Part shown: positions 9,131 to 18,488 of the stretch, piece after piece
Numbering within the stretch: position 1 is the first letter of the stretch
Layout: each line of letters opens with the position of its first letter
DNA from: Polynucleobacter sp. AP-Kaivos-20-H2
Lineage (GTDB): Bacteria > Pseudomonadota > Gammaproteobacteria > Burkholderiales > Burkholderiaceae
Length of the DNA stretch: 64,000 nt
Direction: 5' to 3'
NCBI RefSeq assembly: GCF_018882215.1
Contig: NZ_JACVOX010000004.1
Coordinates: forward strand, 118,060 to 182,059
Notes under the pieces: model-generated
What the model was told of the DNA's origin: nothing
The model's input: the letters and a program-made list of their open reading frames with translations, nothing else
Database searches by the model: none
Made by a program: the position numbers and the translations under genes

Positions 9131-9188
9131 TGGAGAGGACAAGATCCTGCCCAATAGACTCACCTAAAAAATACCCAAGGAAATCATC

Positions 9189-10766
9189 ATGCTTGATACC
9201 AATATCAAATCCCAGTTAAAGGTATATTTTGAAAAGATTGTTAGCCCAATCGTTCTTGTGGCTAGCGTAGACGGAAGCGATAGCTCCCAGCAAATGCTCG
9301 AGCTCTTAAATGAAGTGGCTGAGCAGTCCGATAAGATTACCGTCAAAAAAGACGGCAAAGCTGAACACAAGCCAAGCTTTACTGTCAGCAAGGTAGATCA
9401 AGAAGCACGCATTACATTTGCCGGTTTGCCGATGGGCCATGAAATGACTTCCTTTATCTTGGCTATCCTGCAAGCTAGTGGCTACCCAGCAAAAGTTGAG
9501 CAAGAGGTGATTGATCGCATTACTAAGTTGGATGCAAAGCTCAGCTTTCAGACATTTATCTCTTTGTCGTGCCACAACTGCCCTGACGTTGTACAGGCAT
9601 TGAACTTAATGGCAGCCCTCAATCCAAACGTCACCCATGAAATGATTGATGGCGCCCTTTACCAGGGCTTGGTAGATCAATACCAAATCATGGCCGTCCC
9701 AACTGTTATTTTGAACGGCGAAGCATTTGGCCAGGGTCGTATGAGTGTTGAAGAGATTGTTGCCAAACTGGACACATCGAGCCCGAAGGAAGAGGCTGCA
9801 AAACTCTCCGCTAAAGATCCATTTGACGTATTAGTGATTGGTGGTGGCCCCGCTGGTGCTGCTGCTGCAATCTACGCGGCACGTAAAGGTATTCGTACCG
9901 GCATTGTGGCTGAACGTTTTGGCGGTCAAGTCATGGACACCATGGGTATTGAAAACTTCATTTCTGTAAAAGAAACTGAAGGGCCTAAATTGGTTCAAGC
10001 ACTTGAGCAACATGTAAAGAGTTATGAAGTCGACATAATGAACTTACAGCGTGCCAATGCTTTGCGTAAAACGAATCATGGCCTTGAAGTGGAATTAGCC
10101 AACGGCGCAGTACTGAATAGCAAATCTGTGATCATCAGCACTGGTGCTCGCTGGAGAGAGATGAATGTTCCTGGCGAACAAGAATACCGCGGCAAAGGAG
10201 TCGCCTATTGCCCTCACTGTGATGGCCCTTTATTTAAAGGCAAGCGAGTAGCGGTGATTGGTGGCGGTAATTCCGGTGTTGAAGCTGCTATTGATTTGGC
10301 AGGCATTGTTAGCCATGTCACCCTCATCGAGTTTGATAGCAAGCTCCGTGCAGATGCAGTATTGCAAAAGAAGATGGCTAGCATGCCAAACGTAACCGTC
10401 ATCATGAGCGCGCTCACCAAAGAAGTATTGGGTGCCAATGGCAAGGTCAATGGTTTGCGCTACCAAGATCGCACCAACAATAATGAGCACAATATTGAAC
10501 TGGAAGGTATTTTTGTCCAAATCGGCTTGTTACCAAACACTGATTGGCTAAAAGGCAGCGTTGATTTATCCAAGCATGGCGAAGTTATCGTTGATGCAAA
10601 AGGTGAAACCTCTTTGCCAGGAGTATTTGCAGCAGGAGACTGCACCACCGTTCCATACAAGCAAATCATTATTGCGATGGGTGAAGGGGCTAAAGCTTCA
10701 CTAGGAGCATTTGATTACTTCATTCGTTCATCGGTTACTGAGCCAGAAGAAGCAGTTGCTGCGTAA
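9189..10766 (+). CDS. ahpF: Alkyl hydroperoxide reductase subunit F (AhpF)
   Basis: A 525-residue flavoprotein disulfide reductase that recycles AhpC with NADH. The N-terminal thioredoxin-fold module carries SCHNCPD (CxxC near residue 131). The C-terminal TrxR-like part has the FAD Rossmann motif [10 protein letters not shown], the second redox pair CPHCDGP, an NADH-binding [10 protein letters not shown] motif and the terminal FAD motif GVFAAGDCT. Length and domain order match full AhpF. The start follows CCAAGGAAATC. A terminator follows at 10792. Confidence 0.97.
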   Translation: MLDTNIKSQLKVYFEKIVSPIVLVASVDGSDSSQQMLELLNEVAEQSDKITVKKDGKAEHKPSFTVSKVDQEARITFAGLPMGHEMTSFILAILQASGYPAKVEQEVIDRITKLDAKLSFQTFISLSCHNCPDVVQALNLMAALNPNVTHEMIDGALYQGLVDQYQIMAVPTVILNGEAFGQGRMSVEEIVAKLDTSSPKEEAAKLSAKDPFDVLVIGGGPAGAAAAIYAARKGIRTGIVAERFGGQVMDTMGIENFISVKETEGPKLVQALEQHVKSYEVDIMNLQRANALRKTNHGLEVELANGAVLNSKSVIISTGARWREMNVPGEQEYRGKGVAYCPHCDGPLFKGKRVAVIGGGNSGVEAAIDLAGIVSHVTLIEFDSKLRADAVLQKKMASMPNVTVIMSALTKEVLGANGKVNGLRYQDRTNNNEHNIELEGIFVQIGLLPNTDWLKGSVDLSKHGEVIVDAKGETSLPGVFAAGDCTTVPYKQIIIAMGEGAKASLGAFDYFIRSSVTEPEEAVAA

Positions 10767-10791
10767 GCTACAATTAATTGGCAGCAAAACA

Positions 10792-10815
10792 AAAGGGAGT
10801 CTTTCGACTCCCTTT
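10792..10815 (+). terminator. Terminator after ahpF
   Basis: AAAGGGAGTC and GACTCCCTTT form a 10-bp stem with a TTTC loop, followed by CTCGTTT. The A-run on the left arm could also serve the convergent gene at 10838-11194. Confidence 0.75.
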
Positions 10816-10837
10816 CTCGTTTAAAGAGAAATATGAC

Positions 10838-11194
10838 TTATTCTGATTGACCTGATCTAGGTGCTTGCCATGGCCAACGGCCATCAATCTCTAAAGTCAG
10901 GGACCAGCTTAAGAAGCAACGAATTAATACAATGGCGCCCAATACCGCCACACTAGTCAATGTTGGACTGATGGCTACGGTCCGAATCACATCACCCGCA
11001 ACCAAGACTTCGAGCCCCAAAATAAGTGAGCGCACGATTTGTATGCGAAAAGTTTTATAGGCAATATCGGCCGTCTGAGTAATCAGGCCTTTTGCGAAAC
11101 AGAAGAGGCCCCATAAAACACCGATGGACACCACGGCCACGCCAAGAGCATCCATCACATCACTGACATCTCGAATAATTTCAATTTGATTCAT
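10838..11194 (-). CDS. DUF1622 family membrane protein
   Basis: A 118-residue protein starting at MNQIEIIRDV (a longer reading to 11242 adds a non-conserved leader). Three hydrophobic segments (about residues 13-33, 55-75 and 80-100) predict an inner-membrane protein. The central FRIQIVRSLILGLEVLVAGDVIRT motif is the hallmark of DUF1622. No biochemical role is known for the family. It is convergent with ahpF and divergent from the nitroreductase at 11304. Confidence 0.85.
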   Translation of the reverse strand: MNQIEIIRDVSDVMDALGVAVVSIGVLWGLFCFAKGLITQTADIAYKTFRIQIVRSLILGLEVLVAGDVIRTVAISPTLTSVAVLGAIVLIRCFLSWSLTLEIDGRWPWQAPRSGQSE

Positions 11195-11303
11195 GTTCCG
11201 GTCTTTTGAGATTGAATGCCTACATATTAGCTCGTTTAGCACTAGCCTCCGTTATAAATTACACTGTGCCATCTATTGCTTTATTAAATCCAAGGAAATC
11301 AGA

Positions 11304-11939
11304 ATGAGCTTAATTGACAAATTACAGTGGCGCTATGCCACCAAGAAAATGGACTCCACAAAGTCCGTACCACATGAAAAGGTAGAGTTAATCCTAGAGG
11401 CGATTCGCCTGACTGCCAGCTCTAGTGGATTACAGCCGTATGAAGTGCTTGTGATTACCAATCAAGCTATTCGCGAGAAGATTAAAGCCATTTCCTGGGA
11501 CCAAACCCAAGTAGTAGATTCTTCTCATTTGCTCGTTTTTGCCGCTTGGGATACCTATACGGCAGAGCGAATTAATCAATCATTTGATATGACTGAGAAG
11601 CTGCGCAACTTCAAAAGCGAAGCTGGTGACATTTACCGCCAGAAGCTACTTAGTGGTTATACCGCGAGAGATGCTGAAACCAATTACACCCATGCTGCAA
11701 AGCAAGCATATATAGGACTTGGTACTGCCCTCATTGCGGCAGCGTACGAGCAGATTGATTCCACACCAATGGAAGGCTTTGATGCTGCAGCTCTCGATGA
11801 AATCCTCGACCTCAAAGCAAAAGGTTTGCGCAGTGTTGTCATGCTGCCGCTAGGTTATAGAAAGGCAGATGAAGACTGGTTGCTTAACTTGAAAAAAGTC
11901 AGAAAGCCTAAGGAAGACTTTGTTACTTGGATTGAGTAA
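11304..11939 (+). CDS. NAD(P)H-dependent nitroreductase family oxidoreductase
   Basis: A 211-residue FMN flavoprotein of the nitroreductase fold. The start at 11304 (MSLIDKLQWRYATKKMD) follows CAAGGAAATCAGA; the upstream in-frame reading is not protein-like. The N-terminal RYATKKMDSTKSV and SSSGLQPYEV segments bind FMN phosphate, and the C-terminal LPLGYRKADEDW block is typical of the NfsB/YdgI-like branch. It probably reduces quinones or nitro compounds; the physiological substrate is unknown. A strong terminator follows. Confidence 0.88.
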   Translation: MSLIDKLQWRYATKKMDSTKSVPHEKVELILEAIRLTASSSGLQPYEVLVITNQAIREKIKAISWDQTQVVDSSHLLVFAAWDTYTAERINQSFDMTEKLRNFKSEAGDIYRQKLLSGYTARDAETNYTHAAKQAYIGLGTALIAAAYEQIDSTPMEGFDAAALDEILDLKAKGLRSVVMLPLGYRKADEDWLLNLKKVRKPKEDFVTWIE

Positions 11940-11961
11940 GAAATAGAAGTATAGAAAAAGT

Positions 11962-11987
11962 AAAAGCCACCCGAGGGTGGCTTTTTT
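11962..11987. terminator. Bidirectional terminator
   Basis: AAAAGCCACC and GGTGGCTTTT form a 10-bp stem with a CGAG loop, followed by TT on the plus strand and preceded by A-rich sequence. It separates the convergent nitroreductase (11304-11939) and phasin (12014-12586) genes. Confidence 0.85.
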
Positions 11988-12013
11988 AACAGCAAAATTA
12001 ACTATTCAGTTAA

Positions 12014-12586
12014 TTAAGCAGCTTTACGGCTTTTAGCGGCTGGCTTAGTAACAGCGTATTGACCTTGAATATTTGCCAAAGCAGCATCAACACTCTTCTC
12101 AAAGTTAGCAAATGCGTCAGTTGCAGATGCGCGAACTTGATCAAACTGTTGGAGTGAAGAATCAAATGCAGTTTTGAATGCAGAAACAAAAGCTTCAGAA
12201 CCAGCAGGAGCTGTCTTAGTAGCTTCTTGAACAAACTTAACCAAATCAGCACGTGCGTCATTAACAGAAGCATCAACTACTTGAACTACTTCCTTGTTAC
12301 CGTTACGAACTACTTGGTTTACTTTAGCTTGATAAGCAGCAGCGTATTTAGCGGCTTCTTGAGCAGCTTCTGGCTGAGCTAATTTAGCTAATTGCTGTGC
12401 ATCCTTGATTGCCAACAATTGTGAGCTTGTATCTTGAGCAGCAACTAAAGCATCTTTAGCAGCAGCTTGGTTGATTTCAGCTAATTCTTGAGCGCTTTCA
12501 ACAGCAACTTGTGCCAAATGTTTAGCAGTTTCGATTGCTTTAGCTTGTGCAGCAGCGAGTTGGTCGTTTAATTGAGTTTGGAACAT
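12014..12586 (-). CDS. Phasin family protein (second copy)
   Basis: A 190-residue Phasin_2 protein, very rich in alanine, glutamine and lysine, almost entirely amphipathic helix and ending in a Lys/Arg tail (PAAKSRKAA) that could contact the granule surface or DNA. The start has the ribosome site AAGGAT. Strongly biased codon use suggests high expression, as expected for the main granule-coat phasin. It has its own upstream region with two TTGCAA-type palindromes (see 12671). Confidence 0.9.
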   Translation of the reverse strand: MFQTQLNDQLAAAQAKAIETAKHLAQVAVESAQELAEINQAAAKDALVAAQDTSSQLLAIKDAQQLAKLAQPEAAQEAAKYAAAYQAKVNQVVRNGNKEVVQVVDASVNDARADLVKFVQEATKTAPAGSEAFVSAFKTAFDSSLQQFDQVRASATDAFANFEKSVDAALANIQGQYAVTKPAAKSRKAA

Positions 12587-12620
12587 GATTTATCCTTAAT
12601 TTGTTAAATGGGTATTTATA

Positions 12621-12683
12621 TTGCAATGCACCATTCTAAGATCCCTATTTTCCAAAAGCAAGATATTTTTGTTGCAAAGCAAC
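12621..12683 (-). promoter_or_regulatory. PhaR-like palindromes upstream of the phasin gene
   Basis: A perfect inverted repeat GTTGC-AAA-GCAAC (12671-12683) and a related TTGCAATGCA (12621-12630) lie 35-97 bases upstream of the phasin start. Phasin genes are commonly repressed by PhaR, which binds TGCA-rich palindromes. No such sites are seen before the other phasin at 82-633. PhaR itself is not in the window, so assignment is inference. Confidence 0.4.
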
Positions 12684-12819
12684 ATATATTTTCTAAAACC
12701 CCATTTCAAGGCTTTAAATAGGGTTTATTGGGTAATTAAATTCTAATTTTCCCATATAGTTTTTAGGGGAATTAGCTAGGAACTTCCAAAAATCATTAGC
12801 AATAAAGGGTTAGGCGTTC

Positions 12820-13515
12820 CTACTTTACCCAGGTGGTAAATTCCTCTGCACTGACTCTAGGAGTGTGAAAACTGTTCACTAATGCGTTTTTGTCGGCATA
12901 TCCAAGTGCCATACCGCACACAAGCATCTCGTTCTCTTTCGCACCAATGCAAGGCAGGATGATCTTTGCATAGTCATTCCATGCCGCTTGTGGACAAGTA
13001 TCCAAGCCCTCACCTCTGGCTGCAACCATCATGTTCTGCAAGAACATTCCATAGTCAAGCATCGAGCCCCTACCAAGCTCTTTATCGATAGTGAAGAAGA
13101 TGCAAACTGGCGCACCAAATGCCTCAAAGTTTTTTCGATGCTGAGCATGCATCTTATCTTTATCGCCTTTAGTAATCCCTAATAAACCATACAGGCCCCA
13201 ACCGTTTTCACGACGCCTGTCTATATAAGGGCTAAACCATTTTGTGGGGTAATAGTCGTAGGCGGATTGATATTCTTTTGCTAAATCGGGATTGAGTGCA
13301 ATGTCATCATAAGCAGCGCATACCTTTTTGCATAAATCATCAAGAGCTTTGCCTTCTACAACATAGGCCTTCCAAGGTTGCGTATTAGTACCGGAGGGTG
13401 CACGCGCAGAAATATTGAGTAACTTGAGCACGGTCTCTTTGGTGACGGCTTCTTTTGTAAACGCTCTTACCGACATACGCGAGGTAATTGCCTCGGCTGG
13501 AGTTAATGTCTGCAT
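12820..13515 (-). CDS. Nitroreductase family protein
   Basis: A 231-residue FMN oxidoreductase. The N-terminal SRMSVRAFTKEAV and RAPSGTNTQPWKAYVV segments are the FMN-binding signatures of the NfsA/NfsB superfamily, and the C-terminal GMALGYADKNALVN is the usual closing motif. Members reduce nitroaromatics, quinones or related compounds with NAD(P)H. It lies 31 bases after the stop of the OsmC-YcaO gene on the same strand, so the two are likely co-transcribed. Confidence 0.88.
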   Translation of the reverse strand: MQTLTPAEAITSRMSVRAFTKEAVTKETVLKLLNISARAPSGTNTQPWKAYVVEGKALDDLCKKVCAAYDDIALNPDLAKEYQSAYDYYPTKWFSPYIDRRRENGWGLYGLLGITKGDKDKMHAQHRKNFEAFGAPVCIFFTIDKELGRGSMLDYGMFLQNMMVAARGEGLDTCPQAAWNDYAKIILPCIGAKENEMLVCGMALGYADKNALVNSFHTPRVSAEEFTTWVK

Positions 13516-13546
13516 AAAGATTCCTTAGCTTTATTTAGGTTTAGCG

Positions 13547-15733
13547 CTACTTAGCTCTTGCTTTATGTAGCTTCCGATAACTATCGATTAAACGATGATG
13601 CCTATCTAGCCCCTCTAACTTCATGCTCGTTGGCGTTAAACCATAGAAAAGCACGCTTCCATCGATTGAACCCAAAACGGCATCCATCCTAGCATCACCA
13701 TACATACGGCGGAAGTTCGATTCATAGTCTGCCATCTCCAATTCATCATCTAAGTGAACTTCAAGGGCAGCATCTAGAGCTTGGTAAAACAATTTACGCT
13801 CTACTGTATTGTCGTTGTACTGAAGAAAAGCGCCCACTAGCTCATGTGCTTCCTCAAATTGCTTTAGCGCAAGATGAATCAACAGCTTTAACTCCAGAAT
13901 AGTAAGTTGGCCCCAAACGGTATTCTCATCAAACTCAATGCCAATTAATGTGGCGATGTCTCCATACTCATCTAGTTCGTTATTTTCCAAACGATCCAGA
14001 AGTGCAGTTAAGCTAGCATCATCTAGTTGGGATAAATTGAGAATATCCTTGCGGAACAGTAAAGACTTATTAGTGTTGTCCCAAATCAAATCTTCAATTG
14101 GGTAGACTTCAGAGTATCCTGGGACTAAGATTCGACAAGCTATTGCGCCCAGTTGATCATAGACAGCTACATAAGCCTCTTTGCCAATCGCTTTCAGAAT
14201 ACCAAACAGAGTTTGGGCTTCTTTAGCATTCGAATCCTCGCCCTTGCTAGAAAAATCCCACTCTACGAATTCATAATCTGATTTAGAGCTAAAGAAACGC
14301 CAGGATACAATGCCGCTGGAATCAATAAAGTGCTCAACAAAGTTGTTCGGCTCAGTCACGGCCTCGCTGGCGAAAGTAGGCGGGGGCAAATCATTCAAGC
14401 CCTCTAAGCTGCGCCCCTGCAATAGCTCAGTCAAACTTCTCTCTAAGGCAACTTCAAGGCTTGGGTGAGCACCAAAAGAGGCGAAGACGCCCCCTGTTCT
14501 TGGGTTCATTAAGGTGACGCACATCACTGGATAAACTCCGCCAAGTGATGCATCTTTAACTAGTACCGGAAAGCCCTGCTCTTCCAAGCTCTGAATACCA
14601 GCCAGAATGCTGGGATATTTCAAGAGCACTTCTTGCGGTACATCCGGCAATGCAATTTCGCCTTCCAAAATTTCACGCTTTACTGCTCGCTCAAAAATCT
14701 CTGACAAGCACTGCACCTGCGCTTCAGCTAGTGTGTTGCCAGCGCTCATCCCATTACTGACGAACAGATTCTCAATCAAGTTAGATGGAAAATACACAGT
14801 CTTGCCGTCCGATTGCCGCACATACGGCAATGAACAGATGCCACGCTCTACATTACCGGAATTAGTATCCACTAGATGCGAAGCCTTTAGCTCTCCATCT
14901 GGGTTATAAATGTTTTGAGAGTATTCATCTAGAATTTCAGTGGGCAATGCATCTTTCTTACCTGGCTTGGACCAACGCTCATTGGGGTAATGCACAAACT
15001 CTGCATTGGCAATATCCTCACCCCAATACGCGCCGGCATAAAAATGGTTATTACTCAAGCGCTCGATATACTCGCCCAGAGCAGAAGCCAAAGCACTTTC
15101 CTTGGTTGCACCTTTACCATTGGTAAAGCACATCGGGGAATGCGCATCACGTATATGCAAGGACCATACATTCGGAATCAGGTTGCGCCACGACGCGATT
15201 TCGATCTTAATACCCAGGTTAGCCAAAAGACCTGACATATTGGCAATGGTTTGCTCTAGGGGCAGATCTTTACCCAGAATACGGGTGCTAGCGCTAACGT
15301 CAGGCCTTAAGGTCAATAGACTCTGCGCATCAGCATCAAGATTGGCAACCTGCTCAATAACAAACTCGGGGCCTTCCTGTACTACCTTCTTAACTGTACA
15401 GCGCTCAATTGAGCGGAGAATACCTTGTCGATCAGTTGCCGAAATATCGGCCGGCAGCTCAACTTGAATCTTAAAGATTTGTTTGTAGCGATTTTCTGGA
15501 TCAACAATATTGTTTTGCGATAGACGGATATTCTCAGTAGAAATATTCCGCGTCTCGCAATACAGCTTTACAAAGTAAGCTGCGCATAAAGCAGATGAAG
15601 CTAAAAAGTAATCAAATGGCCCTGGCGCAGAACCATCGCCTTTATATCGAATGGGCTGGTCAGCAATGACTGTGAAGTCATCAAACTTTGCCTCTAAACG
15701 AAGCTTATCGAGAAAGTTGACCTTAATTTCCAT
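13547..15733 (-). CDS. ycaO: OsmC domain / YcaO domain fusion protein
   Basis: A 728-residue two-domain protein starting at MEIKVNFLDKLR (the reading from 15757 adds eight residues). Residues about 1-135 are an OsmC/Ohr fold (GDGSAPGPFDYFLASSALCAAYFV). The rest is a YcaO ATP-dependent cyclodehydratase-type domain (GKGATKESALASALGEYIERLS is the ATP-binding helix; SLTELLQGRS later) with a helical C-terminal extension, as in E. coli YcaO. E. coli YcaO supports RimO beta-methylthiolation of ribosomal protein S12. A nitroreductase follows 31 bases downstream. Confidence 0.92.
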   Translation of the reverse strand: MEIKVNFLDKLRLEAKFDDFTVIADQPIRYKGDGSAPGPFDYFLASSALCAAYFVKLYCETRNISTENIRLSQNNIVDPENRYKQIFKIQVELPADISATDRQGILRSIERCTVKKVVQEGPEFVIEQVANLDADAQSLLTLRPDVSASTRILGKDLPLEQTIANMSGLLANLGIKIEIASWRNLIPNVWSLHIRDAHSPMCFTNGKGATKESALASALGEYIERLSNNHFYAGAYWGEDIANAEFVHYPNERWSKPGKKDALPTEILDEYSQNIYNPDGELKASHLVDTNSGNVERGICSLPYVRQSDGKTVYFPSNLIENLFVSNGMSAGNTLAEAQVQCLSEIFERAVKREILEGEIALPDVPQEVLLKYPSILAGIQSLEEQGFPVLVKDASLGGVYPVMCVTLMNPRTGGVFASFGAHPSLEVALERSLTELLQGRSLEGLNDLPPPTFASEAVTEPNNFVEHFIDSSGIVSWRFFSSKSDYEFVEWDFSSKGEDSNAKEAQTLFGILKAIGKEAYVAVYDQLGAIACRILVPGYSEVYPIEDLIWDNTNKSLLFRKDILNLSQLDDASLTALLDRLENNELDEYGDIATLIGIEFDENTVWGQLTILELKLLIHLALKQFEEAHELVGAFLQYNDNTVERKLFYQALDAALEVHLDDELEMADYESNFRRMYGDARMDAVLGSIDGSVLFYGLTPTSMKLEGLDRHHRLIDSYRKLHKARAK

Positions 15734-15814
15734 AGAGATGATTCCAAAATAGTGCAAAAAATGTTGTGAGCACTATTATCCATCCCGGAACCAACTGCAG
15801 AATGCCTTTGAAGG

Positions 15815-17068
15815 CTAAGTCAGCCACATTTGGCGATATATGCCATCCGGATCATGATCTTGGGTTTGCTTGGCTACATTAAAAGGTCTGCCTCCCCTAG
15901 GATCGGTGCCTTTTCCGGCAATATATAACCAATTACCTTGATTACTATAAACATCATAGTCAATCAATTGAGATTCAAACCAGGCACAACCTGCTTGCCA
16001 ATCACCCTTCATGTCATAAATCCAATAGCTCGCCACAACTTGACGCATACGATTAGATAGGTAGCCTGTTTTTTTCAATTCACACATACCAGCATCGACA
16101 AGTGATTCCCCAGTATTACCAGATGACCATTTGTAGAATTTTTCAGAATCAAATTGATTGCTAGGCACCTTACTTAACCCTTGAGAGCAATAAAGCTTTT
16201 TGCCATACTTAAAGTGCAGAAACCGGAAGTAGTCTCTCCAAAGCAGCTCAAACCAAAGCCAGTAGGTTCCATCATTTGCCCCATAGCAAAATTCATAATC
16301 TGCTAATTTCTTTGCAATGGAACCCGCAGAGCAACAACCATGCGCTAGCCATGGGGAGAATTTGCTAGAGTAATTCATACCAATCAGCTCATTACGCGTT
16401 TGCTTGTAAGTATCAGGAAGGCGTCGCTCAAAATATTGCTGAATATGGGTATGAGCACTCCGCTCCCCACCCCAAAACTTATTGCCGCTAGACAAAATAT
16501 TTCTGCCCAATACCTTGATGGAGGTCAGCTCAATAGCTGGTAGCGAAGGAATACTCTTGGGAGCATGCACGGGAATAGCAAACCGTAATTTTTGTTTTTC
16601 GACTTGTTGGCGAAATTGGGTAAAGACATCTGGCATCTCTTGTAATGAAAATGGCAAGTCTAGAGGATCCAACATGCTGGATTGCCATAGTGGATTCGTC
16701 TTAAAACCAGCACTACTTAATAGAGCCACTTGCTCCAACTCTTCGGGCGCATGAATTTGTTCACAATAAATGATGTCTACATCAATCAGCGCTTTTAACT
16801 TCTCAAACACGTCTAGGACATCACCGGTCATTTCAAATAAGTCTGACCCTAAGTCTCGAAGCTGGCTGCGCAATTCCTGTAAAGATTGATCCAAAAATAC
16901 CTTGCGATGTTCCCCTATCCTCGGAAATCCCCATGCAGTATCTTGTTCTAAGCTGGGCTGATGAATATAGACTGGTAGCAGATGATCAACTGACTTACAC
17001 GCCTGCAAAAACGATGGATTATCTTCTAAGCGGAGATCATTTCTAAACCAATAGATTGCAGTTGTCAT
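15815..17068 (-). CDS. Cryptochrome/photolyase family protein (CRY-DASH type)
   Basis: A 417-residue FAD photolyase. The N-terminal alpha/beta antenna domain begins YWFRNDLRLEDNPSF. The C-terminal helical FAD domain has the WGGERSAHTHIQQYF, LLWRDYFRFLHFKYG and NWLYIAGKGTDPRGGRPFN segments; the last (TDPRGG) is characteristic of the DASH subgroup, which repairs cyclobutane dimers in single-stranded or looped DNA. Its ATG overlaps the stop of the upstream exonuclease gene by four bases (ATGA), so translation is coupled to it. Confidence 0.9.
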   Translation of the reverse strand: MTTAIYWFRNDLRLEDNPSFLQACKSVDHLLPVYIHQPSLEQDTAWGFPRIGEHRKVFLDQSLQELRSQLRDLGSDLFEMTGDVLDVFEKLKALIDVDIIYCEQIHAPEELEQVALLSSAGFKTNPLWQSSMLDPLDLPFSLQEMPDVFTQFRQQVEKQKLRFAIPVHAPKSIPSLPAIELTSIKVLGRNILSSGNKFWGGERSAHTHIQQYFERRLPDTYKQTRNELIGMNYSSKFSPWLAHGCCSAGSIAKKLADYEFCYGANDGTYWLWFELLWRDYFRFLHFKYGKKLYCSQGLSKVPSNQFDSEKFYKWSSGNTGESLVDAGMCELKKTGYLSNRMRQVVASYWIYDMKGDWQAGCAWFESQLIDYDVYSNQGNWLYIAGKGTDPRGGRPFNVAKQTQDHDPDGIYRQMWLT

Positions 17069-18468
17069 TTATCTGCACCAATCTGAATTACTTGACTCCT
17101 ATAGGCATCCGATAGCGCTTTTTTGACTATCTTATAGATGTCGAGATCAAATTCCGCATCACCTGACTGCGCCAACTCATAAAGCTCATCCTGATTAATC
17201 GCAGTACCCAAGTAGCACCATTTATCAACTACGATCATCTCGCCGCCCTCTTTAATGGCAATGGCTCCAGAATACGGCCAAACCTGAACCTTAAAAAGTT
17301 CCATGGCTGTTTTTAACTGCAAATTATGTAAGGCAATCGAGGCAAGATTGATGCAGGTCCCGCTGCATTGCTTTACTTGATAGCCAAAGCAAGATTTACC
17401 CTCAATACGCCTCTCTAGACCAAGCAAGGCCTCGCATAAATGATATTTCTTAGCCACTGCCTTCAAATAAGAATGCGCTTCTCGCTTGCTGTAAAACAAG
17501 CCGTATAAATTATCTTGCAATCCAGGAGCTAAATGATGATGGGTCACCAAAGAAGGAACCAGGATTCCGGCAACATCCTCTGCCAGGCTCCAGGCACACA
17601 GATCCTTAGATTTACGCAGTTTAATATTGAGAGAGGGCATACGCTCTTTTATCAATCTCGATTCGAGAATTAAGGCGCCCAGCTCTCCACTCGTTTCGAT
17701 CCAATCAATATCTCGAACCTGTAAAGAAAGTTTCATTTCTTTACGTTGCGTTAAAGCGCCCTGAAAGTGCCCCATCACCCTACTCCGCAAGGAAATACTT
17801 TTGCCAATATAAAGAGGGGTCTTATTTTCCCCGTAAAAGATATAGCAACCTGGGCCATCGGGTATGGAGTCAATTACACCCTGGTCTATGTTAGGGGGAA
17901 GACTAGCATTGCCAATGAGTTGGTTTATCGCCTCATTTAACTTTTCTTGCCCAAACCTTGACTCACACACACGCCAAAATTGAAGCAATAAATCAGCATC
18001 CCCTAGTGCACGATGTCTAGCACTTACCTTAAGTCCATGCGTACTAATGATGGTGTCGAGGTTATGACGTGGCTGATCTGGGAAAAGTAATCGAGATAGC
18101 TTTACGGTACATAAAACTTTAGGCTTAAAGTCAATGCCAACCCGCTTAAAAGAGGCCTTGATAAAACCATAATCAAAGCGAGCGTTATGAGCGACAAATA
18201 TTTTTCCTTCCAGCTCTTTGTTTAAATCCTCTGCAAGCTCAGAAAAACAAGGCTGCCCTTGTACCATTGATGGCGAAATGCCAGTCAGTCTTTGAATATT
18301 TTGCGGGATATAGGTTTGAGGATCAATCAACTTTTCCCATATATAAATTTGATTACCCGCCAGGGTTTTAATGCCAATTTCAGTAATGCGATCACGATCG
18401 AAGTGAGACCCTGTGGTTTCAATATCTACAAAAGCTAAATCGGGGTAAGGGCTACGCTGACTGTTCAC
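17065..18468 (-). CDS. DEDDh 3'-5' exonuclease / GIY-YIG endonuclease fusion
   Basis: A 467-residue fusion. Residues about 10-175 are a DnaQ-like exonuclease with all DEDDh motifs: FVDIETTGSHFDRDRITEIG, HNARFDYGFI and HRALGDADLLL. Residues about 205-285 are a GIY-YIG nuclease of the UvrC/Cho type (GPGCYIFYGENKTPLYIGKS), with a C-terminal region holding GKSCFGYQVKQCSGTC. Such proteins are thought to make the 3' incision as Cho does and trim the end. It is directly upstream of, and overlapping with, the photolyase gene, forming a DNA-repair pair. Confidence 0.9.
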   Translation of the reverse strand: MNSQRSPYPDLAFVDIETTGSHFDRDRITEIGIKTLAGNQIYIWEKLIDPQTYIPQNIQRLTGISPSMVQGQPCFSELAEDLNKELEGKIFVAHNARFDYGFIKASFKRVGIDFKPKVLCTVKLSRLLFPDQPRHNLDTIISTHGLKVSARHRALGDADLLLQFWRVCESRFGQEKLNEAINQLIGNASLPPNIDQGVIDSIPDGPGCYIFYGENKTPLYIGKSISLRSRVMGHFQGALTQRKEMKLSLQVRDIDWIETSGELGALILESRLIKERMPSLNIKLRKSKDLCAWSLAEDVAGILVPSLVTHHHLAPGLQDNLYGLFYSKREAHSYLKAVAKKYHLCEALLGLERRIEGKSCFGYQVKQCSGTCINLASIALHNLQLKTAMELFKVQVWPYSGAIAIKEGGEMIVVDKWCYLGTAINQDELYELAQSGDAEFDLDIYKIVKKALSDAYRSQVIQIGADK

Positions 18469-18488
18469 GCTAGAAATGTTAATTCCAT

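Noticed and set aside
12820..15733. YcaO plus nitroreductase as a full thiazole/oxazole peptide cluster
   Set aside because: No precursor peptide, cyclodehydratase E1 partner, protease or exporter is nearby, and the OsmC fusion with a helical tail is the RimO-linked YcaO type.
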